Of a stretch of DNA of 18,083 bases, positions 6,883-13,031 are shown piece after piece (within the stretch, counting starts at the first letter, position 1; the number at the start of each line of letters is the position of its first letter). The stretch covers positions 1 to 18,083 of the forward strand of contig CAMPCR010000017.1 of NCBI GenBank assembly GCA_946646575.1, written 5' to 3'. This stretch comes from UBA3222 sp002363035. GTDB taxonomy: Bacteria; Verrucomicrobiota; Verrucomicrobiia; Opitutales; UBA9783. The translations under genes and the position numbers were made by a program. Below the pieces are notes generated by a model. That model was not told the DNA's origin. It did no database searches and worked only from the letters and a program-made list of their open reading frames with translations.

Positions 6883-8274
6883 TTGGGCGACCGAAGTGTT
6901 ATTGTGGCATCATTTTTTATTCAGGATTTAAATCGTAAGAAGGATATCGGCGCGAATTGTTTATCGGTCAAATTTGGCGTGTTTCATTTTATTATCGATG
7001 CGGGGATGGATCCGAAGACGCTCGGAAACGAAGCCCTGCCGTGTTTTTCGGCTTTGTCGCCGAACAGCGTGGATTTCATTCTTGTGACCCACTGTCATCT
7101 GGATCACCTCGGTGCGTTGCCGATTTTGTCAAAGCAACAACCGCAGGCGCAGATCCTGGTCAGTCTGCCGACAAGTTTGCTGGCACCGCTGATGCTTAAA
7201 AATTCCGCATCGGTTATGACGCGGCAGAAGGAGGAGAAGGATGTACCTGAGTATCCGCTGTTCGGTAAGGAAGATATTGCGGTGTTGCAAAAGAAGTTTT
7301 TCGTGCTGAAAAACGGCAGAACCTATTGCCTCGGAAAGGACGGACAAACGGCGAAAGTTACCATCTATACCGCCGGACACGTTTTGGGAGCCGTTAGCGT
7401 TCTCATTGAATACGAAGGTCGTCGGTTATTTATTACGGGCGACATTTTATTCTCCGACCAAAATTCCCTGCGCGGCGCACAAATTCCGCAGTTCGGCAAT
7501 CCCGATGTGTTGCTTTTGGAAACGACCCGCGGCGACACCGAACGTACGGCGTTGCGTCGCGACGAAGAAACGCGACTGTTGGGCATTATTCGAAAAACGA
7601 TCAAGCGCGGCGGTATTTGTCTTATTCCCGCGTTCGCCTTAGGGCGCATTCAGGAATTGCTGGTGCTGTTTTATCAGGCGAAAAAAGCGCATAAATTGCC
7701 CGATTGCCCGATTTACTGCTCCGGGCTCGGCATGTCGCTCGTCAGCGCATTCGATAAAATGGGTCGAAGATTGCCCGATGTACATTTCAGTCGCCAAATT
7801 CTCAAACAGCTGAATGTTAAACAGTTGCGGAAGCGAAAAATCGATCCGAAGACCACGAAATTGAACGTACCGGCGATTTATTTGCTGAGCAGCGGCATGC
7901 TGGCGGAACATACGCCGGCGTACAACATTGCGGCATGTCTGCTGAAAGATAACAAAAATACCGTTTGTTTTGTCGGTTACTGCGACGAGGACACGCCCGG
8001 CGGACGTTTGCAACGGGTAGAGCCGAACGGGAATTTTAAGTTTGAGGATTTGAATTACACGACACCCGTGCGTGCCAAAATCGAACGTTTCGACCTGAGC
8101 GGTCATGCCGATCGGGATGATTTATATCAATTCGTTCTGGCGCAACAACCGAAAACCGTTGTTTTAACGCACGGCGACGCGAATGCGCGCCAGTGGTTTT
8201 GGGATAAATTTTCTGCGCACAAAAACGATTTTTCCGTCGTTGATCCCGATATCGGGAAAACGTACGAATTGTAG
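6883..8274 (+). CDS. Beta-CASP metallo-beta-lactamase-fold nuclease (RNA-processing exonuclease type)
   Basis: This 463-residue zinc-dependent hydrolase belongs to the beta-CASP group that includes archaeal and bacterial CPSF73-like ribonucleases. Metal ligands are visible in motif 2 HCHLDH (residues 70-75), motif 3 His166 in AGHVLG, motif 4 Asp187 in ITGD, and the terminal His430 in LTHGD. Beta-CASP motifs are Glu213 in LLETTRGD, His408 in LSGHAD, and PAFALGRIQELL (249-260). The zinc site and CASP motifs appear complete, so it should be active, most likely on RNA and in the cytoplasm. The start is taken as TTG 6883, because a promoter would begin the transcript near 6870; GTG 6904 is an alternative. 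The gene follows ssrA by 131 bp. Whether it processes tmRNA or other RNAs cannot be told from sequence. Confidence 0.88.
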   Translation: MGDRSVIVASFFIQDLNRKKDIGANCLSVKFGVFHFIIDAGMDPKTLGNEALPCFSALSPNSVDFILVTHCHLDHLGALPILSKQQPQAQILVSLPTSLLAPLMLKNSASVMTRQKEEKDVPEYPLFGKEDIAVLQKKFFVLKNGRTYCLGKDGQTAKVTIYTAGHVLGAVSVLIEYEGRRLFITGDILFSDQNSLRGAQIPQFGNPDVLLLETTRGDTERTALRRDEETRLLGIIRKTIKRGGICLIPAFALGRIQELLVLFYQAKKAHKLPDCPIYCSGLGMSLVSAFDKMGRRLPDVHFSRQILKQLNVKQLRKRKIDPKTTKLNVPAIYLLSSGMLAEHTPAYNIAACLLKDNKNTVCFVGYCDEDTPGGRLQRVEPNGNFKFEDLNYTTPVRAKIERFDLSGHADRDDLYQFVLAQQPKTVVLTHGDANARQWFWDKFSAHKNDFSVVDPDIGKTYEL

Positions 8275-8317
8275 CCATTGCCAACACCACAACGCACGTA
8301 CTAACGAATGAGGCATA

Positions 8318-8326
8318 TGCTATAAT
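8318..8326 (+). promoter_or_regulatory. extended -10 promoter upstream of the MATE gene
   Basis: TGCTATAAT (8318-8326) is a perfect TGnTATAAT extended -10 element. The -35 region is poor, as is common with this class. The transcript would have a leader of about 270 nt before the MATE start. Confidence 0.5.
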
Positions 8327-8456
8327 GTTAGAAGAGAAATTTTTAGAAGAACGAAAGGAAAGGTTTGCAAGTAATCGCGGATTAAACGGCTTTGAAACAA
8401 AAAGGAAACTCGCGGGAAACATAGCAAATAACCGCACTGTAATGAAACATTTGTAA
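8325..8456 (+). CDS. doubtful 43-residue ORF in the MATE leader
   Basis: ATG 8325 to TAA 8456 encodes a charged peptide beginning MLEEKFLEERKERF. The start codon overlaps the TATAAT element at 8321-8326, so this promoter cannot express it with a leader, and there is no Shine-Dalgarno. No family is recognised. A chance ORF of this size is quite possible. Confidence 0.12.
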   Translation: MLEEKFLEERKERFASNRGLNGFETKRKLAGNIANNRTVMKHL

Positions 8457-8509
8457 AAAACAAAGAATTCGGGAATCATGAACAGGAATGTACAATTTTC
8501 TTCATATCA

Positions 8510-8586
8510 GATACAACAGAGCTCCGTATGTAACGACGGGATATTGCATCTGTTGTATCGACCCGTCGCATACCAAAGGAGGGTAT
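8510..8586 (+). promoter_or_regulatory. candidate cis-regulatory RNA switch in the MATE leader
   Basis: Three helices can form but not all together. Stem A is a perfect 11-bp pair, GATACAACAGA (8510-8520) with TCTGTTGTATC (8549-8559). Stem B pairs GTATG (8526-8530) and CGACGGG (8534-8540) with CCCGTCG (8562-8568) and CATAC (8569-8573), giving 12 bp with a 3-nt bulge. It interleaves with stem A. Stem C pairs ATACC (8570-8574) with GGTAT (8582-8586) and holds the AGGAGGG at 8577-8583. B excludes C because they share 8570-8573. A and B are interleaved, and with only 2 nt joining them they are unlikely to form fully together. The layout resembles a riboswitch or attenuator. I do not recognise a known class. 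AGGAGGG is 22 nt from ATG 8606, too far for a standard ribosome binding site. Confidence 0.45.
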
Positions 8587-8605
8587 TCGGCGGTATTATA
8601 AACAT

Positions 8606-9970
8606 ATGAAGACCGCTTCTTCGGAAAGTTTTTGCCTGACGCGTTACAAACCCGGTTCCCTGCGCGAGCTGTGGACGATTGTCTGGCCACTGATGCTCTC
8701 GGGAATGTCGGGCACGGTTATGGTTTTCACCGACCGCGCCATCCTCGCCGGCTATTCGTCCGAAGCCTTTAATGCCTGCTCCGCCACACAACCGTGGTTT
8801 TGGACGTTCGACGGCGCGTTAATGGCATTGATTGCCTGCGCCGAAGTTATCATCGGTCGACTGAATGGCGCGCAACGGTATAAAGAAATCGGTCCCGCCG
8901 TGTGGCAAATGGTGACGTTGGCATTTGCAACGTATCTTATTTTAATTCCCGTTGCTTTAAATGCGCGTTATTTACTCGCGGATACCATCGAAACGCTCGG
9001 CAAACCGTATTTGCGCATGCTTTTGATGACACTTCCGTTTGAATTTGCCGGCTTCGGTGCCATCGGTGCGTTTTTCATTGGGCGCGGCGATACGCGAAAA
9101 ATTCCGATGGTGGTTATGACCTCCTGTGTTTTAAACATCATTCTCGACTATTGGTTCGTTTTCGGCGGTCTCGGTGTGCCGAGCCTGGGCATTCGCGGAG
9201 CGGCATTGGGAACGAATATATCCGCCATTATTTCATTCACCATCTTCCTGATTCTGTTTTTGCGCAAAAAATACCGTTCTCATTATGCCATAAACACCTA
9301 CCGTTGGTCGTGGGATGTGGTGCATCAATGCCTGAAAATCGGTTTTCCAACCACCCTCGCCTACGCCTGTTCCAACAGCGGCTGGGCATTGGCGTATCAA
9401 TTTTTCGCCCTCAATCTTATCCCCGAACATTATAAAGCCTACTGTGTGGCGTTCTCGATTTATAATTTAATGTTTTGCGTCACCGACGGTCTCGGGAAAG
9501 CCACGGGGACGCTTTGCGCGAACTTCCTCGGCGCGAACCAACGCCTTTATCTTTCATCCGTCCTTCAACAAGGAGTTCGTTTGGTTATGATGTTCGTCGT
9601 CGGTTTTGTCGTCTTTTTGCTGTTGTTTTCACGTCCGCTGATCGGCTTTTTGGGTTCGAAGGAGTTTGCTTCCAATGCGATCTTTTTTAAACAAACCAAC
9701 CTTTTTCTGATGTGGTACGTCGGTGTGTTCGCCTGCGACGCGCTCCGCTATTGCGTCAACGGCTTTTTGTTCTCTCTGCTTAAGGCAAAGGTGATTTTGA
9801 CCGCCAACGTTATCCTCTACTGGGGCGTTTGCCTGTTGCCGACGTATTTGACGGTTACATATTGGCATTGGAACCCCGTCTTTTACGCACAAATGCTGGT
9901 GTTAAATCAGGTGATTGCCCTGGTCGGTTTTTATATCTGGTATAAGCGCGGCACTTGGAAGCAGGGGTAA
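8606..9970 (+). CDS. MATE family multidrug/solute exporter
   Basis: This 454-residue inner-membrane protein has the length and hydrophobic pattern of a 12-helix MATE exporter, which expels cationic compounds in exchange for Na+ or H+. The N-terminal RELWTIVWPLMLSGMSGTVM followed by a DRAILAGYS segment (about residues 22-53) is the family's first-helix signature. The second half of the protein repeats the first with helices from about residue 240. The N-terminus resembles a subfamily I recall from Chlamydiae and Verrucomicrobia, but substrate cannot be inferred. ATG 8606 is chosen because no other ATG, GTG or TTG lies between the AGGAGGG at 8577-8583 and this codon. A structured leader precedes the gene, and the RND efflux operon follows 139 bp downstream. 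Confidence 0.9.
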   Translation: MKTASSESFCLTRYKPGSLRELWTIVWPLMLSGMSGTVMVFTDRAILAGYSSEAFNACSATQPWFWTFDGALMALIACAEVIIGRLNGAQRYKEIGPAVWQMVTLAFATYLILIPVALNARYLLADTIETLGKPYLRMLLMTLPFEFAGFGAIGAFFIGRGDTRKIPMVVMTSCVLNIILDYWFVFGGLGVPSLGIRGAALGTNISAIISFTIFLILFLRKKYRSHYAINTYRWSWDVVHQCLKIGFPTTLAYACSNSGWALAYQFFALNLIPEHYKAYCVAFSIYNLMFCVTDGLGKATGTLCANFLGANQRLYLSSVLQQGVRLVMMFVVGFVVFLLLFSRPLIGFLGSKEFASNAIFFKQTNLFLMWYVGVFACDALRYCVNGFLFSLLKAKVILTANVILYWGVCLLPTYLTVTYWHWNPVFYAQMLVLNQVIALVGFYIWYKRGTWKQG

Positions 9971-10058
9971 AAGTATTTTATCGTTGTTAATTGCAAATCG
10001 GGTTGAAGGTGTGGGTTGTGTTTCCGGTTCCTCGGTTTTTCATTTGGGCTTTCAATCT

Positions 10059-10096
10059 TTTACGTCATTGACCGAAAGCTGTATTCTGCGTAGCAT
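10059..10096 (+). promoter_or_regulatory. overlapping promoter candidates for the RND efflux operon
   Basis: TTTACG (10059-10064) with TATTCT (10082-10087) has a 17-bp spacer and would start near 10094, leaving the GGAAG at 10098-10102 in the transcript. TTGACC (10068-10073) with TAGCAT (10091-10096), also 17 bp apart, would start too close to ATG 10110 to include it. The first is therefore preferred. No operator-like dyad was seen. Confidence 0.35.
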
Positions 10097-10109
10097 GGAA
10101 GATGGTTCC

Positions 10110-11561
10110 ATGGAACGGCGGAACAAAATCAATTCTTTCGGCAAAGGAGTACTCGCGGCTTTTGTATTTTTGTTCTTCGGCGGATGCGCTTCCGTTCCAT
10201 CGAAGGATGTTGCGTTAAAAACCGCTTCCGATCCAGAGCATATTTGGAAACCGACGGATGTTGCGACCCAAAAAACAACGGAACGTACGGAGTTGCCGGC
10301 ATTCGAACCCAAAGCCCCTTATTCGCTTACAAAGTTGCTCGAATTGGGTTTGTCGAAAAATCAGCAAACGCGTGTTGCCTGGTGGGGCGCGCAGAAATCT
10401 TTATCGCAGGCGGAACGCGCAAAGGCTCCTTTTTTTCCGTCCGCAACGGTAACTTTGAGCGGCACGCGTACACGCACGGGTGCTCTTTCGGGAGGGCAGG
10501 GGTCGACAACGGATACCTGGGGACCCGGATTGACGGTGGCGTACAAACTGTTTCAATTCGGTGCCGACAAAGCCAATGCCGAAAGTGCGGCTTGTGCGCT
10601 TGCCGCCGCGAATTATCAATTTAATTACGCCCTGCAAACGGCGGTGTTTGCCATTCAGAAAAGCTATTACCAATATGCAGCCGCCGTAACGGCGATTGAA
10701 GCACGCAAAAGCAGTCTGGAGGATGCGGAAAATTCGCTGAAAAATGCCGAAAATCGTCTGCAAAACGGACTCGGGCGTTCGCAGGCGGTTCTGTTGGCAA
10801 AGGCGGAAAAATTACAGGCGGAGTATGAATTGATTGCCGCCGAAGCCGCTTTGGAGCAATGTCGCGCGGAGTTGGCGCTGGCGGTCGGTGTGCCGGTTTC
10901 GAAAGAATTCCAAATCGAGGTTACCTTCAACGATTTCGAGCCGCTCGCCAAAGAGGTTACAACCCTGCTTGAAGGCGCCTTGAAAAACCGCGCGGATATT
11001 TTGGCACAGGAAGCCGCCGTCGAGGCATCCGAAAAATCACATTTCGCTTCGGAACGTTCCCGTTGGCCGGCAATCGAACTCAGCGGCGGGGTTAGTCATC
11101 TGCATCACAATACGCCAAGTGCGCCCCGCTGGCAGAACAATTACAATGTCGGCGTCGGGCTTTCGTGGAATTTCTTCGACGGTTTCGATAAGCAATATAA
11201 GGCATTGGAACAGTATGCGGAGCTGAAAAAACAGCGGTTTGCGCTGCGGCAACAGCAACTGCAGGTATTGAAGGATGTTTGGTCGGAATTTCACGCGTTC
11301 CAGTCGTCCGTTCAGCTCTTGACGGCGGCCAAAGCCCTGGAAGCGGCGGCGCAGGAAGCCCTCAATGCATCTCGAAGCGGGTATGATTCGGGGTTGAATG
11401 ATATTTTGGATGTTCTTTCGGCGCAAAAGAATCTGTCCGAAGCGCGTCTGAAACGTACACAGTCGCAATCGTCCATGGCGACCCATTGGGCGCAGCTGGC
11501 GTATGTTTCGGGGCGTTTAAACACGGACATTTCGGAAGAACCGACCGAAAAAAATCCGTAG
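10110..11561 (+). CDS. Outer-membrane efflux factor, TolC/OprM (NodT) family lipoprotein
   Basis: This 483-residue protein is the outer-membrane channel of the tripartite pump. The N-terminus has basic residues, a hydrophobic stretch (about 12-23) and a lipobox FFGGC with Cys26 followed by Ala, predicting lipid attachment and outer-membrane sorting. Two repeated OEP domains follow (about 80-260 and 290-480), each with a long alpha-helical coiled coil typical of the periplasmic tunnel, for example SSLEDAENSLKNAENRLQNG. The frame stays open upstream to 9915, inside the MATE gene, but ATG 10110 is preferred because it directly precedes the signal peptide and has GGAAG 7 nt upstream; ATG 10095 is possible. 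The last six codons and the stop lie in the first copy of the 139-bp duplication. Adaptor and pump genes follow on the same strand. Confidence 0.88.
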   Translation: MERRNKINSFGKGVLAAFVFLFFGGCASVPSKDVALKTASDPEHIWKPTDVATQKTTERTELPAFEPKAPYSLTKLLELGLSKNQQTRVAWWGAQKSLSQAERAKAPFFPSATVTLSGTRTRTGALSGGQGSTTDTWGPGLTVAYKLFQFGADKANAESAACALAAANYQFNYALQTAVFAIQKSYYQYAAAVTAIEARKSSLEDAENSLKNAENRLQNGLGRSQAVLLAKAEKLQAEYELIAAEAALEQCRAELALAVGVPVSKEFQIEVTFNDFEPLAKEVTTLLEGALKNRADILAQEAAVEASEKSHFASERSRWPAIELSGGVSHLHHNTPSAPRWQNNYNVGVGLSWNFFDGFDKQYKALEQYAELKKQRFALRQQQLQVLKDVWSEFHAFQSSVQLLTAAKALEAAAQEALNASRSGYDSGLNDILDVLSAQKNLSEARLKRTQSQSSMATHWAQLAYVSGRLNTDISEEPTEKNP

Positions 11562-11681
11562 TATTTAGATAAAAATGAAGAAATCTAAATTTTTTCTTTG
11601 CGTTCTGCTGACAACCGTCGTTTTTTGGTTGTTTTTCAATCGCAAGCGCTTTTGAAAGCCGGAACCGAAAGCGTCTCAGGC
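11543..11681 (+). repeat. 139-bp tandem duplication, copy 1
   Basis: Copy 1 spans the last 19 bp of the outer-membrane factor gene, the intergenic spacer and the first codons of an adaptor-like frame. It matches 11682-11820 with no gaps and 7 mismatches, all transitions (about 95 percent identity). The unit is not a multiple of three. Confidence 0.95.
11575..11655 (+). pseudogene. truncated duplicate of the RND adaptor gene start
   Basis: ATG 11575 opens the same frame as the adaptor at 11714 and encodes 25 of the same first 26 residues (MKKSKFFLCVLL...NRKRF; Ala13 is Thr). It stops at TGA 11653-11655, where the adaptor has TGG (Trp27). Beyond the stop, the frame continues through KPEPKASQ into a second copy of the outer-membrane factor tail (TEKNP, then TAG 11698-11700). 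Even before the nonsense change it could encode only about 41 residues, so this is a remnant, not a second adaptor. It could still be translated as a short membrane peptide or act as an upstream ORF. Confidence 0.7.
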
Positions 11682-11820
11682 GACCGAAAAGAATCCATAG
11701 TATTTAAATAAAAATGAAGAAATCCAAATTTTTTCTCTGCGTTCTGCTGGCAACCGTCGTTTTTTGGTTGTTTTTCAATCGCAAGCGCTTTTGGAAGCCG
11801 GAACCGAAAGCGTCTCAGGC
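11682..11820 (+). repeat. 139-bp tandem duplication, copy 2
   Basis: Copy 2 begins with a relic of the outer-membrane factor tail (ending CCATAG) and runs into the functional adaptor gene. A 9-bp tandem repeat encoding SQA-SQA (CAGGCATCG then CAGGCATCC) begins at its right edge. Confidence 0.95.
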
Positions 11821-12859
11821 ATCGCAGGCATCCGCAATGGTGCTGACGGTTTCGACGGTCAAACCCCACGTAACAATGGTAAAGCGTTACATCGACACGG
11901 TCGGGCAATGCACCGCCGCCGACAGTGTAGTCCTGGTTTCGAAAATCACGGGAACATTGCAAAAAATTAAGGCAAAAAACGGCGGTTCGGTGCAGTCCGG
12001 CGATGTATTGTTTCAGTTTAACGAAGACACGCCGAAAGCCGTTTTGCAACAGGCGGAAGCGCAGTTGGCGTTGGATAAAGCCAAACACGATTTGAATGTT
12101 TTGCAGTTGCAACGCTCCGAAAAATTGCGTTCGCAAAACTTTGTCTCCGAACAGGAATATGACACCTACAAAGCCAACGTTGCCGTCAGTCGGGCGCAAA
12201 TCGACATGGATAATGCCGTTATCAATCAGCGGCGCATCACGTTGAGCGACTATACGCTTTCGGCACCTTTTGCGGGCGAAATCGGTAAATCGGCGGTTGA
12301 CGAAGGTTCCTATATCCAAGCCGGAACAACGCTCGCAACACTCAATCAGTTGCAACCGATTTATGCGGATGCGTTTTTGGCGGAACGTCACTTGCGGGCA
12401 CTGTTGCAGGCAAAGCGCGAAGAAATTACGGTTGAAGCGCATTTATTGGATGATCCGTCCGTTCAACAGGCGGGAAAATTGGTATTTATCGCCAATGAGG
12501 TTGAAAAATCAACGGGCACCTTTGAACTTCGCGCGGAATTTCCGAACGAAAACAAGCAGTTTTGGCCGGGGCGCGGTGTCGAACTTAAAATTTGTTACGA
12601 AACCGTCCAAAATGCAATGTTGATACCCGAAAGTGCCGTTCATGAGGGAACGCACGGCAGTTTTGTGTACATCGTAAATGCAAGCGGTTTGGCGGAAATG
12701 AAGTCCGTTACGACGGAACAGACTTACGACGGATGGGTGGCCTCGCACGGTTTAAACGGGAGCGAGCAGGTGATCGCGAGCGGTCACGCGCTTTTGGCGC
12801 CCGGAATGCCGGTCAAATCGATCGGAACGGTTGAAGTTCCGTCGTCACTGAGAAAATAA
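11714..12859 (+). CDS. RND efflux periplasmic adaptor (membrane fusion protein, HlyD/AcrA family)
   Basis: This 381-residue adaptor couples the inner-membrane pump to the outer-membrane channel. An N-terminal hydrophobic segment (about residues 6-21) bounded by NRKR has no lipobox at a suitable place, so it is probably an uncleaved inner-membrane anchor. A lipoyl-like half domain with VSKITGTLQKIKAKNGGSV (about 75-93) is followed by a coiled-coil hairpin (about 107-175), the returning half with LSAPFAGEIGKSAVDEGSYI (182-201), then beta-barrel and membrane-proximal domains to the end. Length is normal. ATG 11714 has no Shine-Dalgarno, only ATTTAAATAAAA. The whole 152-bp gap from the outer-membrane factor gene lies inside the tandem duplication, whose first copy carries a broken version of this start. 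Confidence 0.92.
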   Translation: MKKSKFFLCVLLATVVFWLFFNRKRFWKPEPKASQASQASAMVLTVSTVKPHVTMVKRYIDTVGQCTAADSVVLVSKITGTLQKIKAKNGGSVQSGDVLFQFNEDTPKAVLQQAEAQLALDKAKHDLNVLQLQRSEKLRSQNFVSEQEYDTYKANVAVSRAQIDMDNAVINQRRITLSDYTLSAPFAGEIGKSAVDEGSYIQAGTTLATLNQLQPIYADAFLAERHLRALLQAKREEITVEAHLLDDPSVQQAGKLVFIANEVEKSTGTFELRAEFPNENKQFWPGRGVELKICYETVQNAMLIPESAVHEGTHGSFVYIVNASGLAEMKSVTTEQTYDGWVASHGLNGSEQVIASGHALLAPGMPVKSIGTVEVPSSLRK

Positions 12860-12866
12860 GGGTAAC

Positions 12867-13028
12867 GTGAAAAACGAAGGTTTAACCGTGTCCGTCGAAA
12901 CAATGAACAAACCAACGTTCCGCCTTGGAATTTTTCGAACCTTTGCGACGTTCGGTATCGCCGTATTGCCGACGGATCGATGGAGCGTTGTAACATCGGG
13001 GAAACGGCATTTGGTAGCCGGATATTGA
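12867..13028 (+). CDS. possible 53-residue protein between adaptor and pump genes
   Basis: An open frame starts at GTG 12867, 7 bp after the adaptor stop, and ends with TGA 13026-13028, 3 bp before the pump ATG. It fills the gap almost exactly and reads MKNEGLTVSVETMNKPTF...VAGY. An internal ATG at 12903 would give 41 residues. There is no clear Shine-Dalgarno and no recognised family. Codon choice looks like that of the neighbours, but the sequence has no obvious membrane helix. It could be a real small protein, a translational coupler that carries ribosomes to the pump start, or chance. Confidence 0.3.
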   Translation: MKNEGLTVSVETMNKPTFRLGIFRTFATFGIAVLPTDRWSVVTSGKRHLVAGY

Positions 13029-13031
13029 CGT

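Larger units (their letters stand above)
8275..8509. other. non-coding start of the MATE leader
   Basis: This AT-rich stretch after the nuclease gene holds an extended -10 promoter (8318-8326), a second -10-like TACAAT at 8491-8496 and one 43-codon ORF of doubtful reality (8325-8456). No terminator was seen for the nuclease gene. A transcript starting from the second -10 would begin near 8503, immediately before the first stem of the structured leader. Confidence 0.4.

Noticed and set aside
11653..11655. TGA read as tryptophan (alternative genetic code)
   Set aside because: Trp is encoded by TGG throughout the window and rarA ends naturally at TGA. Copy 2 has TGG at the same place, so TGA here is a nonsense change.
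11636..12442. 268-codon minus-strand ORF opposite the RND adaptor
   Set aside because: It is antisense to a clear adaptor gene and has no recognisable motif.
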